Below, one piece after another: positions 11,406 through 24,459 of a stretch of DNA of 64,000 bases (positions are counted from its first letter, which is position 1; each line of letters starts with the position of its first letter). A program made the translations under genes and the position numbers. Source of the stretch: Sternotherus odoratus. Taxonomy: Eukaryota; Chordata; Testudines; Kinosternidae. The notes beneath the pieces were generated by a model, which saw only the letters and a list, made by a program, of their open reading frames with translations, ran no database searches and had not been told where the DNA came from. The stretch lies in assembly GCA_032164245.1 (NCBI GenBank), contig JAVMKO010000010.1:43174848-43238847 (forward strand), given 5' to 3'.

Positions 11406-13213
11406 GCAGTCAATCTTAACTGCATTTCCTGGTGTGTGCGAGCTTAACTATGAATCCATAACATTGTAGTACTGTGTATTTTTGCATTAGATAGAGAAAT
11501 AATGAGTTACAGTTTATAAGTAAATATTGGGGGGGAATCATATCTTTGACATAAAAACCTAAACAAGATCTGATAAAGCTACTTATGTAGGTATCAGCCA
11601 TCCATATCAACCCAAACTGTAAAACAGTACTATAAAACACTTCTTTTCTTCCCCATTCAGCTAAGCAGTTACATAATCCTCAACTACAGCAGAGATGAGA
11701 ACCAGCTTCCCCATGCTGAAACTACTACTATCAACAGAGGGGGAAGAACCAAACTAATGCAGACAGTGTTCAGGCCAGCCACTGCAAGGGAGATGAAAGC
11801 ATCACCCTTCAGTTAGCTTAGTTAGATCTTCCTTTTTGAAGCAGTAAAACCAGTGAGGTCTTAATTGCCTATTAATGAGAAATGTGTGTTGAAACTAGAG
11901 TGACCTCAAAAAGATCGTAACAACACAAGAGGAAGTGGAGCATTTTTAAACTCAGTGTTTAATTGGCCATATGCACTAGAAAGGTTTGCTTATTTCAAAA
12001 TGAGAGCTACATCACTCCTTGTTTCAATGAGTATTAAAAACCATAATACTTAGTGAAATCATACTAGTTGTATCATTTTATCATTGAGTGTCAGGCAAGC
12101 GACAGTTGAATGCCTGCAGCTCTCTGCAGGGTAGTACAGGGCTGTACAGTTTGTTAGTCGCATGTGCTGTCACACATCAAGCAGTTCTAATTAGATCACA
12201 TATGATTTGTAAGTCAGTGAGATGCCACATGTTTGTTGGAGGAAAAGGATGGACCTCTATCAACGTGCCATACTTGTGTGGGCTCACTCCATATCTATTT
12301 ATCTGCACTTCAGAAAAGAGTGATTGGTAAGACTCAAGCCTGGTGTAAGTGTAATATGATGACATGGCAATGTGGCATATTTCCCAGAGGCCTACAGCCA
12401 TAATCTGAACTACCATGATGGACACCCACGCTCAGAAGCATTTTTAGCCAATATAAATAGCAGACCAGCTAAATGAATTGGGTAAAAGTTAGGTTTGCAT
12501 CTTCCCTGACTACATTTATAAGTCGGTAATTTGTTAAAGTATTTGGTGTTGCAGAAAGCGCCAGAGATGCCTGCCTGAGAGCAGGTTTCTATTCTGCTGC
12601 AATTATAGCTAATTAATCAATCTTTAAAATATCCTCCAGGGACTGAATCTCATTACAGGGAGAAGTGATGGTCAATTATGACTGAGCAAGGCAAGATTTG
12701 TAAGTGGTGGTATTTATCTGCAATTGCCAGGGTAGTGCACTGCTTTTTGTATTTTTTAGAAAAGCCACAAAGAAATCAGAAGCAAAGCTGACAGTTTCGT
12801 CTGTTAAAGCTTTTTCTGTAAAGGTCTAGCATAAATAATGCTCAGCTGGAAAGTCTACTGCACCTCAGAGAAAAAACAAACTTCTTGTGTGCATGTCATT
12901 TTATACATTGTCTCTTGTCACTTTAAACCTGACATGGTTTCAGAATCCCTCATACCAGTAAGAAAGTTAATTAAAAAGAGGAATGATGTAATCACCATTC
13001 CGTTTTGTTCCCATCTTCCCATGCCAAAGGAGACTCAAACTTACTTCTTGAGACTAATACAAAAAGACAAAGGAGAAAATTGTTCACTTCACACTAATTT
13101 GTCAGAAGCTCCAAGGAAACAATGGGTGGGTTACATTCTAGAACAGAGTGGAATGAGCATCTCACATTCAGTCCACTTGGTCATAATGCTTGAAATAAAA
13201 TCAGGTCAGTTAA
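11406..13213. other. Intronic sequence, nothing recognised
   Basis: AT-rich sequence without identifiable genes or repeat families. The open frame at 12838-13293 has no known motif and runs into the Helitron. Confidence 0.5.
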
Positions 13214-13796
13214 TCTACATATATAAAAAAGTCAAATGGTGTATGCATGTGTGTATGTATGTTCCCTTACTCCTTCCACACCGTTTGAGCTAGAGACTTG
13301 AAATTTGGTACAGTTATAGGCTTTAGGGTCCTAATCAGGGAAGGAATCCAAAATTTTTCAAATCTCACCTCTGACGCCCCCTAGGGGTGAAATTCTTTAA
13401 AGCCCATTACCATCAGCTGGGCAGCTGCTGTTCTCTGTCACATAGTTATAATGTAATAATACCCCCCTCCAACGGCCCCCACACTCGCTCAGCTCTCTCC
13501 CCCCTTCCTCCCCTCCAACAGCCCCCGCACTCGCTCAGCTCTCCCCCCCCCTCCAACAGCCCCCACACTCGCTCAGCTCTCTCCCCCACTCCCCCCCCCA
13601 CTCCAACGCCCCCCCCCCCCACTCGCTCAACTCTCTCCCCCCCTCAGGTAAGAATCAAATTTTTTTTAAATCTCACCCCTCCCCCCCTCCAACGGTCCCC
13701 GCACTCACTCAGCTCTCTCCCCCCTGCAACGGACCCCGCATTCGCTCAGCTCTCCCCCCGCCAACGGACCCGAGCAACGCTGGGTATTTTTGCTAG
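13214..13796 (+). mobile_element. Non-autonomous Helitron with internal minisatellite
   Basis: The element begins TCTACATATATAAAA and ends GGGTATTTTTGCTAG, with A to the left and T to the right, so it sits between A and T as Helitrons do. A short hairpin (ACCCGAGC / GCTGGGT) lies just before the terminal CTAG. The text near 13276-13310 (ACACCGTTTGAGCTAGAGAC) is typical of such elements. The middle (13458-13770) is a C-rich tandem array of a ~40-bp unit containing CACTCGCTCAGCTCTC. No Rep/helicase is present. Confidence 0.75.
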
Positions 13797-15315
13797 TATA
13801 TATTATATATAAATAAAAACAGAAGTCAACACAAACGCTCAGCATTACCTCATAGCCCTGTCTAAGTTAATCAGTGATTGGAACATGCAGACTCCCTTCC
13901 TCTTTTCTCTCCCAGGAGAGGGGGGAAAAAATGAAATCTTAGCTATTTAAGAAGTCAACTTTCAAGTCCATTTTTCCTGATTTAGCAAGACAAAGCCTGT
14001 CTTGGCACATGTTGGACATTTGATCTAGGTCACCGAGTTCACTAGCTTTGTACAGGGATCTCTTACATGAATTACAGTAATTAAAAAAAACACATTCTGT
14101 TCCAGGGATCATGATTAGCCATTCACAGAATCACTCTCATTCAAATGCTAACACAGGAAGTATTCTGACTTCCACAGTCTGAAGTTGTGTACAAGGAGTC
14201 AGGAAGGGAGTAGGTACACAGTAAAATTCCTTGCCTCTAGGTGAATACCTCAACTAGCAACACTGTGAAGTATCTGAAGATAACGATGAGGCAAGTTATG
14301 GAATATTCCAGCTTCTTTCAAAAGTTCTATTTAAAAGAAAAAACAAAGTAAGAACTGCATTTAAAGTGAATCAAGAATGGAGACTGAACCAAAAAGCCAT
14401 GCAGCTGATTAAATAGGTATCCTGTATATAGGATAAATATCCTACCACTCCTAAAGCCAGGACATTTTTATAAGAGGAGAGCCATATGGATTGAGAGTGT
14501 GAAAAAGAAAAAATACTTTCCTTCAAAACCTCAGATTTCAACAGGAAGGAAAGACTGGAATCCAAGCCAAAGTACATATACAATTGTAAAAAGAGGTGGC
14601 CAACGCCCCTATAAGCCATCAAACAAAAAACCACGTATCCCCTCCTCCCAACCAAAAACCCACCATCAGACAAAACTGATTTATTAGGGCTAGTAATCTG
14701 CTGAAAGTTGGGTTTCTTTGAACCTTATAGAATTTACACCCCCCTCATGCAGGTTACACACATTTATTGAAATAGGAACAGTGCAGGAAACTTGTGTGTG
14801 CTTCATCATCATCAAGACTGCAGGATAAAAGCTATGCAGTAGCTGCAATTGGGGGCGGTCCGGGACACGGTTTCTTTACTTTGAGGCTATTCCTCAGCAA
14901 GAGCAACTGTATCAGAGGTGCTGGTTTCACTCCATACATAAGGCTACTTTGAGAACAAAGTTTTCATTATGTCTTTTAGAGGAGATAAACTCTGAACACT
15001 AAATGTCTCTATAAAGTTTTTTTTTTTTATTAAACCACAAAATTTCATGCATTAGTGAAAAAAAAAAACTGTAAAAAGGGCTGATTGAAGACAGCTTCTT
15101 AGAAAAACAGCCGCTACACTGAAAGAAAAGGAGTCTTTAATCATACTGTTTAAGGAAGACATTCTTGATTTCTTGCCACCCAAATCTCAATGCCAAACAA
15201 GGGACGCTCCGTGAGCAGGCACTCCCTGCTGTCAAATACATTAGTTTCGCCAAACCAGTTTGAAAGTTGAGCAAGTTCTCCTCCAAGTTATAGCTTCGCT
15301 TTTTGCGACAGTTTC
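13797..15315. other. Intronic sequence, nothing recognised
   Basis: No gene or classified repeat seen apart from short A and T homopolymers near 15020-15070. Confidence 0.5.
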
Positions 15316-15323
15316 AATTAGAG

Positions 15324-16191
15324 CAGGGGTGGGCAAACTTTTTGGCCCAAGGGCCACATCAGGATTCAAAATTGTGCGGAGGGCTGGGTAGAGAAGACGG
15401 TGCCTCCCCAAACAGCCTGGCCCCACCCCCATCTGACTCCCACCCACTTCCTACCCCCGACTGCACCCCTCAGAACTCCCTCCCCCGCTCCTTGTCCCCT
15501 GATCGCCCCCTCCAGAGACACCCCCCCACTCTGCCCCCCAGGACCCCACTCCCTAAGCCCCCCCGGTCTTTGTTCTCTGACTGTCCCCTCCTGAGAACAC
15601 CACCACCACCACCTCTGCCGACCCCACCCCATATCTAAGCCCCCCCTGCTCTTTGTGCTCTGTCCCCTCCCACGACCCCCTCCCACCCTAACCACCACCA
15701 TCCTGGAACACCCCCCCCCTAAAAATCCCCCTTGCTTACCTTCTGGCGCTCCAGCCCCAGCGCTGTGTCCAGGCCAGGCAGCATGTGGCCCCACAGCTCC
15801 CGGCGCCAGCCCAGTACACAGCCGGGAGTGCTAGGGGCCCGCGGCTCACTCGCCGCGCCCGGCCGGGAGCGCTGGGGTCCCGCAGCTCGCTCCTCGCGCT
15901 GGGGTCCCGTAGCTCACTCCCTGCGCCCGGCTCGGAGCGCTGGGGCCCCGCGGCTGGCTCACCACGCCCCGGCCTGGCCCCGGCTGGGAGTGCTGGGACC
16001 CCATGGCACCGCCCACCCCCCTTGTCCAGAAGAGGGTGGAGCCCCACACGTCCCCGGGCCCTGAAGCACTGGGACAGGACAGGCCCTGGCCGGGAGCGCG
16101 GGTCCCTGGGGCGCGCCATGCTCTGCCCCGTCCCCAGCCCAAGACCAAGCTCGCACATATGGGCCCGCGGGCCGTAGTTTGCCCACCTCTG
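15324..16191. mobile_element. hAT-type non-autonomous element
   Basis: It begins CAGGGGTGGGCAAACTTTTT and ends GGGCCGTAGTTTGCCCACCTCTG. The flanks AATTAGAG (15316-15323) and AGTTAGAG (16192-16199) are 8-bp duplications with one difference. The right half is CpG-rich and contains short tandem repeats around GGAGCGCTGGGGTCCCG (about 15840-16000). It has no transposase; the many long open frames here are due to base composition. Confidence 0.82.
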
Positions 16192-16199
16192 AGTTAGAG

Positions 16200-19100
16200 T
16201 CAGAAAACTCAGACACCAAGAAGTTTTTATGGTTCAACAATTCAGAAGTGCTCCAGTGCTGCACCTCTTTGCCTAACCTGAAATGGCTAAAGCAAGGCCA
16301 ATCAGGATCATATCAAAGTCTAGAGGAGAGCAAAACATTTTCTCAAAACTGGAGTGTAAACTCTACATAGGCTTTTAGATTTGATTTTTGAAAAGCAACG
16401 AATAACTTGGTAAAACATGGAGAGGCCAGATAAAATCCGCAATTCAAAGCCAGCACTTCCTCTAGCTTTAGTTAGATTCCCTTGCAACAAGACATCCATT
16501 TCCACCACTGAGCAAGTATGTAAAAGTTCTAGGATAGAAACAAATAGTTACAATCCCCTCCAAACCAGGACAAACAGTGACAGGAGGAAAGGTTGATAGA
16601 GCCGACTCCTAAAATGGATTGTAATAAAGTTGACATATAGTTTTTATATTTTAATCTTGAAACCAGTGGGAGTATAACAATATCTAGTGACAACCATGAA
16701 GAAAAACACTGCTCCCAACATATGAATAGAGAAGAAAAGCCTTTTGAAGAATGATAACCAATTGGACAACTAGAACATAGGACATTAGATAGAATGAGTA
16801 GTCTGGGAGTTTCCACTCCTTAATCATAGTCATAGAATCAGAAATAATGTCCTTCAGGCAGGATTTGCTTTGCCACCTCACAGAAGAATTTCCACCTCCC
16901 AACCCATGAAACTTGGTAGATCCACCACAGCCAGAGGCCTGCTCTAGACAACACAACAACCCCTGCAAAAGCCAGGTCAATACAAAACACAAAAGAACCT
17001 ATCCCTTTTCAGGGATCCTATTATCACACATCTTTAACGTGCCAAGGAACTTCACAAATCTTGATTACAAAAAGGTGTAAACCTATTCTATAATGGATAC
17101 CACAGAGGACAGAGTTGTACCTCAGCATTTATGGGCATGTGATAGAGACTTACCCGGACAATTAAGAAGGATAAACATCAGAAACATGGAATCAGATCAC
17201 CACCTAACATGCTCATCACACTACTTACTAAAAGTCATCTAAACCTAGATATGGGGTGAAGTAGGACATTCCTACGCAGCTGAAGAAATATAGGATAAGA
17301 CACTCATGAGCTTTCTTGCTGAAAGGAAGCTTTGGAGCTCACAATGGAGACTAACTTTCCCCTTCCTAAAAAACTGAGGCTGAGTTACAAAAACATGGGA
17401 AACTTATGGCTTAAAAAAAAAAAAGACAAAAAGATGTTGAATGACTGGGACAACTAGATAATTTGAATGAATGCTTACAAAGAAATATGCTGTTCACCTG
17501 GAATTCTAGAAGTCTGATTGAACCAATCAACCTGTTGTTTCAAACCAGGGTTTCAAATCTCTGTTGTCTAGTGAGCAATGCAACAGTGTAGAAAGACCGG
17601 ACACCTATAGTGACTCTCAATAAATATTTTTAAATACTATACTATGCTAGCTTTATTGCGAGGAAAACAAGTTATTCATTCACAAAACTCACCCTTCGAT
17701 TTGTCAACTGCAGGCATTTCCAATTCAACCTAGAAATAAAGTTGTTCTGCTTCTTATATTTTGCACCAGTAATAAAAAAAATTACAGAGTGAAGGAGACA
17801 TCTATTTATGTACACAAAAATTGACTCCAGTTCCCATAGTTGCACTGATTCTGCAAGTGCCAACGCTAGTAAGAACTTGGTTTGGCCAATAAAATAAGCA
17901 GATATGATTCAGAGACTAGTCTCCCTCTCCCCGCACCGGGAACAGAACTACCAAGTATGATAATACCATTCTTACACGGATCTCACTGTCCAATCCGTTA
18001 CAAGCCAAACATCAAATAAAATCCAGAAAGACTTTGCTCCGACTGTAGCATAAGTAAAGAGAAAGGTTTAATGAAACCAGACAGCTCTGGAAGGCACAAG
18101 TCAGAAAAGCTTGGAAATCCATAAAAGTAAAAGGGAACCAAAAAAACATGCTTCAAATGGAGCAGCAACACTTCCATCACCACCATGGAAGACAGTGGAG
18201 AGGACACTGCCATATTTGGGAGTAATGCAGAAAACAAAATACGTTGTCATTATTGAAAAAGGTACTTGGGAAAGAGAGTTGTCAGCTCTTCCTTACTAAC
18301 TCTGACTACATTTGATATAATTGCTTTATGTTATATACTGGTGCATCTAATACTGTATACAATGAAATAAAATTAAATTTGAGGCTAATGGGTAGGAACG
18401 GGTCAACCTAGAGAATTTTCAATTCTAATGATGAATCAGAGAGGTAGGCTTATAGCATGTAGAGCAGGAGGGGTAACATTTTTCTGGTGTTCCGAGCACA
18501 CCATCTATAACCGCACGTAGAAGCAAAGCAGAAATGGTTTTCACGCACTGATGGAGAGAGGAGGGTGTGTCTACATTTTTTAAGGCTCTCTCACAGGTTA
18601 TTTCTCAGTACTTTAAAAGAAACAAGTGCATTTTTGTACATTTACATGTTCCTCTCACATGAAAGCTCTTGCAAAACTCTCAGTTAACCAGTATTAGTGA
18701 GTCCCTGAAAGCTCTTCATGGGGGGGGGGAGGGGGGAAATGGATGGACTCTGCTACTAAAACTTTAAAAAAGCCACAAACACCCAAGAAGTTTACTAGGC
18801 CTGAATCTTCAAATATTTGTGTCTTAAATAGAACTCTCTCACAGTTAAGATGTAAAGTAATAGAACAGAGTTTATGACATCCACAAAAACAGACTGTGCA
18901 GTGCCTGGGATATCACAAATTCAAATTACTATGTCATGGCCAGACCAAAGGCAGGGGGTGGGGGTGGGATAAAGTTTACATTCGTTCATTTCTTTTCTCA
19001 AATATTGCATATCCAGCAATGAAGCACTTGTGACCCAATATTCCAAGGGCTTCCCCTCCCTCCCACACACACTTTGTAGGTTTTTAAAACGTGGCACCTG

Positions 19101-19666
19101 TTGATTTTAGAACAATTTTAACCTCTCTATATATCTGAACTCATTGTTCTCTTTTCAGCTAAGATTAGATATTTTGAATAGTAGCCCTCTCCTAGATGCA
19201 AAAAAAAAAATTTAGGGTAAAAAAAAAAAAAAAAAAAAGAGAGAGAGGAGTAGTGTTAAGTGTGTGTGGGGGGGGGAGGTTAACCTAGAAACTAGAGTTC
19301 TGACAAGTTAAGGAAATAAAAAAAGAAAAAAGTTGTTGAAACCAAAAAAAGAAAAATGATTGTTAAGAAAAGGGATCCCACCTTCTCAATGGTTCAAATA
19401 ACCTCTCTGTTAGAGCTCCTAAAACAGAGTTCAACTTTCACTTGATATGGGGATGATCCTAGTAAACTGGCAGCCCTCAATCCTGCTACTTTGGGGCAAC
19501 CTGATATTGTACTCATTTTCCAACCTACTTCCTCAATGCTCTCACTTGGACTTTCACTAATTTAATACTAAACCACACAGCTAGGATATCCTGTCAAAGG
19601 TAATATTTGGGATAGACCATTAAGTTGAATCTTTTCTCTCTGCACCAGTACCTATAATCAATCTAT

Positions 19667-19709
<43 letters not shown>

Positions 19710-20459
19710 AGATGGATTCCTTTCCCTGGGTCATCAGTCTATCCATTGATCACATGGCCTTTCAGTTTCAGCTGTGTTCCTGTAAAATCCACACCAAATA
19801 TAAAGATGCTGGATTTGGGTCTGATGTTGTACTCTAAGCCATTAAATCATGACAGTATAGTCCATTCTCTCACTTCCATGACTCACGTCCGAGGGTCTCT
19901 GAAGCATGTCTGATGCACTCAGGATGATGAGAAGTAGGGGGTATGTATGAGGAGTCCCTTGGCCTCAAGAAAACACATCTACCAATAATGTCTATCATTA
20001 CTAATTTGGATTACCGCCCCCATCTCGGATTGCACCCTCGCTACGCTAGGCACTGTACAAATACACAACACCTTCTTTCAATAAAATGTGTCTACCCTGC
20101 AGTTTTTCATGGAAACAAATGTGACTGCTGTCCTGCAGTATCAAACAGGAGTTTCTGGCTCCCAGCAAGCTAATTTTTGATCTGCCACAGGCTTCCCCTC
20201 AAACTTGGAACAAGCCACTTCTCTCTGAATTTGACTCAAATTCCATTTAAAAAGTAGAATGTTTCCAACAGTTAGCACTCCGGAAAACTGTTGGCACTAA
20301 CGAAAGAAGAATTTCTGGCATTGAAAGGTTGAAGCTGAGGACTGGTTATAGGAGAAAGGCTCAGTCATTGGCTGACCACTCTTAATGACAGTCTCTGTAT
20401 CAATTAAGTAGGATGAACAGGATAGTCCATGAGGTCTCCATCTTCTCCTTGGTCAATTT
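16200..20459. other. Intronic sequence with simple repeats only
   Basis: No gene recognised over 4.2 kb. It contains A-runs near 19200-19240, an (AC)n at 19671-19708, and near 20040 a short CGCTAGGCACTGTACAAA motif belonging to an old amniote repeat. Confidence 0.5.
19671..19708. repeat. (AC)n microsatellite
   Basis: About 19 uninterrupted AC units, read directly. Confidence 0.98.
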
Positions 20460-20465
20460 CCTCAA

Positions 20466-21384
20466 TACACTGTCATCAGGGCCGATTCCCCACGCTGGCA
20501 TTGAGTGCAGAAGGTGGGGGCCCACAGGGACTTTAAAAATTAATATTGACCGCTACAGGCTTGTATTAAATTTGCAAGGTTACAGCTTCTCTCTGACCTT
20601 TAATGGGTACATGCTGCCACCAACCAAGTGCAAAACCCCTTTGAAAACCCAGAAGGTGCACTTGGAAATTCCTTCCTGTGGGGTAGCCTCAAGCCCTTTC
20701 ACCCCCCACCGCACTCTGGGGAACAGCTAAGAAAAACAAAGGAAATCAGCTGTTGCCATCACCTAATTAAACGTGCACAAACCTCAAGACACAAAACATT
20801 CAATTCTGTTAAAAAAAAAACCTAAATTTTATTAAGAAAAGAAAAATACACATTTGGGAATTTAGGCTTTTTGCTAGATTTAAAAAAACAAACAAAAAAC
20901 AGTTACAAGGAATAAGCATCAAGAAAAGCTCTCGAGGTCGCTCTTAAAGGTTACAAACAAAACAAAAGCACGTGGGGTAATCACAGAGGAATCCACAAGC
21001 CAAAACGAAATAAAAGAAATAAAGCCAATTGCATTTTCCTAGACATTTCCTGATCTACTTACATATCTGGGGTTTTCTAAATGAGTAGTTTCTAGGTGTG
21101 ATACCGATGATTTTTTTTCATACCTGGCCCAAGCTCGTACAGCACAGTGCTTTGACCCTTCTCTCCGGGAGAAGACAGACAGACAAAAGGAGAGTCTTGT
21201 TTCAATTTTTAAAAGTTCTAATCTTCCCATTGGCTCTTTTGGCCAGGTGCCCATTCAATTCCTTTTACCTATGCACAGCAGTGAGACTTTTAACCCTTTA
21301 CAGGTAAAGCAAGTAGAGAACAGTTACTAAGAGTATTTTATAGCTAACTGGCTGGCTACTCCCCGCTCCTTTATTTATCACACA
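20466..21384 (-). mobile_element. Probable solo LTR
   Basis: Read on the minus strand, this 919-bp block starts TGTGTGATAAATAAAGG, has a TATA-like GCTATAAAATAC soon after, and a poly(A) signal in CTTAATAAAATTTAGG (near 20830). It is flanked by the 6-bp repeat CCTCAA (20460-20465 and 21385-21390). The far end (AGTGTA) is not the usual CA, so the exact boundary is uncertain. No internal retroviral coding sequence accompanies it. Confidence 0.5.
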
Positions 21385-21390
21385 CCTCAA

Positions 21391-22345
21391 CCATGACCAG
21401 CAGCTATGACAATACTGTGATTTGGGACTCTCAAGACATGCATTGTTAAACCCTATCATCTTCGCCTCCTGGCCACCTTTTTTGTTGTTTCTTTTTGGTC
21501 TCTCTTCATTGGAATACGGGTTCTTTGGAGCAGAAACATGGCTTCTTTTGTATTTGTAGAAACCTAAACACAGTGTAAGCTACTAGAAAAAAAACCAACA
21601 CACTGTCCTAGCACATCAGATGTCAGGAAAACAGGAATTTTGGGAATGATGCTTTTGAAACCAACTGGGTTTAGAACATCAGAGGAATCAAGGGTTGAAG
21701 ATACAGAAAGCCTCCTTCAGATTAGAGCAGATCTAGACCACGCCAGCCAAGTGATAGACTGATCGCATTAAACCAGTAATCCATATTTGATCCATTACCA
21801 TTTCAGTCATCCATCACCCATCCTGGCATCAGGGATTTAGTGGGGAAGATCCTGTAGGACAGAAGGACGACTGCAAGAGAACAGGCTAGGCTGCTTAGAC
21901 CTGTCAAGTCCAGCTAGAGAGTCTCTGTGCCAAGAATGATGGGGATTTCCCTTCCTGGTTTGAACAGGAAAGTCAGTCATACACACTGGCTTCAGTCAGT
22001 TGCCAAGAAAATCATTTAAATTTGGTCAGTGTCACAGACCAAGGATATCTGCCTTTCATAGGTATATCTAAGGAACCTAGAACTCTGTTGTTTAAGTGCC
22101 AATATAAATACGTTTTGCAAAAAGCAGGTCCATAAACTAACTGCTCAAGTTCTCTTTTTGGGAGGGTTTTATTTCTGATCGAGACACAGGTATCTATTTC
22201 TGTTTTTTCTAATGATTAATTCCAACAGTACTTTCCCCACCCCCTTTTACTTGTAGCTGATGACTCATTTTCAGAACATTCTTCAGTAGGTTTTTTTTTT
22301 GGAATAAAAACCCACCACTAAAGTTTCGAGAGTGCCCAGGTTTGG
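21391..22345. other. Intronic sequence, nothing recognised
   Basis: No gene or classified repeat seen. Confidence 0.45.
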
Positions 22346-23420
22346 AATAGCCGAGGAACTGCTAAAGAGATCAATGACATATTTATACCAATCAACATGG
22401 GTTCATGGAAAACAGATCTTACCAAACTAAGGATACCTTTTTTTGAGAAGATTACAAGCTTTGTTGATAACTATATTACATCAGCGCTCTTCTCTTTAGG
22501 TGTCTCAAAGGCATTTGACTTGGTACCCTACAACATTTTGATTAAAAAACTAGAATGATATAACATGGCACATTCAGTTGATTAACTGGTAGGCCACAAA
22601 ATGTAATTGTAAATGGGGAATCATCACTGGGTGGATGTGTCTCTAGTGAGATCAGTTTTTGACTCTATGCTATTTAACATTTTTATCAGTGACCTGGAAC
22701 AAAGCATAAAATCACCACAGATAAAGTCTGCATCGGACACAAAAATTGGGGGAGTGGTAAATCAGGAAGAGGTCACTAATAGAGAGCAATCTGGATTGCT
22801 TGGTAAACCAGGGGCAAATAATATCTGTTTTAATATGACTAAATGTATACATACGAGAAAATATTTAGGCAGGACTCACAGAATGGGGGACTATTCTGGG
22901 CAGTAGTGACTACAAAAAAATTTGGGATCATGGTGGATAATCAGCTGAATGTGGGATGCTGTGGCCAAAACAGCTAATGTGCTCCTTGAATGTATAAACA
23001 GGGGAACCTTGAGGAGTCAAGTAGGAGTAGAGAGGTTATTTTACCTCTGTACTTGGCACTGGTGAGACCACTGCTGTAATTCTGTGACCTGGTCTGATAG
23101 CTGCAATTCGAGAAGGATGTTGATAAATTGGAGAGAGTTCAGAGAGGAGCCACAAGAATGATAAAAGGTTTATAAAGCCTTCCTTATAGCGATAAACTAA
23201 ACAGATTGAGCTCCCTGAGAAACAGTTAAGGGGTGACTTGATCACAGTCTAAATACCGACAGGGGCAACAAATATTTAATAATGGTCCTCTTCCATCCAG
23301 CAGAGAAAGGTAGAAAACACAAGGCAGTGGCTAGAAGTTGAAGCTAGACACGTTCAGATTGGAAACAAGGCACATTTTTAAGTACAGGAGTGTACTTTTC
23401 TAGCCATTAAAGCCAAGCCA
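22346..23420 (+). mobile_element. CR1-clade LINE relic (reverse transcriptase and 3' region)
   Basis: Translated pieces show CR1 reverse-transcriptase text: near 22500 a relic of DFSKAFD (GVSKAFDLVP), then FNIFISDLEQ and SASDTKIGG, where the catalytic FADD box has decayed to SASD. The 3' part has GATAAATTGGAGAGAGTTCA and the segment on to about 23400. Many stops and frameshifts are present. It is old and inactive. Confidence 0.75.
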
Positions 23421-24244
23421 ATCATACTTCTGAGCAGAATTTACTCTCCACAGATGTGATCACAACACTATTTGAATGTTACTAACACAGACAATCTGGT
23501 TTATGGAGCAGTACCTTTAAACACTTACAAAGAGGAGATAAGACTGGGGGGACAAGCTCCAAGTCTGAGTGATAGACTAAGGGAGGGATTTTTCCACCTT
23601 TAGTTTATCAGTTTATATCTATCCCAAGTTGCACCGAGCCCACGTGAGGATGGTTCAGTATTCTGTATGAAGTGAGTTGGAGTTCTCAATCCAGCAATGA
23701 GTGAACAGCTCTCTGGATCACAAAATCACTACCAGAGTTGCCAGTAATTGGTATGCTTGACTGACCACAATTTAAGTAGCTAGATCCAGGTTTTGATGGG
23801 TATGAAAAAGTTAAAACTTTCCAAGATCTATTGTCCAGGCAGCATACCTGCCTCCTATTCTATTTTTAGCTACAGTCTCCAAACCATCAACTCAGCCCCA
23901 TTTAAAAATGTTAATATTCCATAAATAAGACCGTTAGAAGTAGAAACTAAAGTACTTTTGATCACTTACAAACAGATGAAGCAGAAGACAGTTGTCCTCA
24001 GAGCTGCTCTACAAATATGTAGCACTATTGGGCCTTAAGTTTCTGTACTCACTTAACCCTAGCATTTAGGCCAAGAGAAGAGCCAAACTGCCAAATCAGA
24101 ACCATGCACACAGGACTTGTTACTACTACCACAAAGCAAACAGAATGTTTAGAACACCTTTTAAAAAAAAACAAAAAACTAGACAATAAATTAGAAGGAC
24201 ACAATTAACTTGAAACTACTCTTTTTAATTAACTAAATTACAAG
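23421..24244. other. Intronic sequence, nothing recognised
   Basis: No gene or classified repeat seen. Confidence 0.45.
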
Positions 24245-24246
24245 TA

Positions 24247-24457
24247 CAGGCAGTCCTCGGACTTATGATGCAATTTTCAGGAACCAATTGTGCTGTAAGT
24301 TGAATTGTCGTAACTCAGAACTGCAATCCACTCCATTGCAGGACCGAGCATCGTAAAGTTGAAACCAACTGTCGTAAGTTGAATCAGGGTGTCAATTCAG
24401 GAACGTTGTAAATGCCGTCCGTCATAAGTCGAATGTCAGAAAGTTGAGGACTGCCTG
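24247..24457. mobile_element. Tc1/mariner-superfamily (Tigger-like) MITE
   Basis: It starts CAGGCAGTCCTCGGACTTAT and ends AAGTTGAGGACTGCCTG, inverted ends, with TA on each side (24245-24246 and 24458-24459). The interior repeats the GTCGTAAGTTGAAT motif several times. 211 bp, no coding capacity. Confidence 0.8.
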
Positions 24458-24459
24458 TA

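Noticed and set aside
13387..13812. Pro/Ser-rich open frame
   Set aside because: It is the Helitron's tandem C-rich array.
15366..16264. Overlapping open frames on both strands
   Set aside because: They lie within a non-autonomous hAT element of high G+C; no transposase motif.
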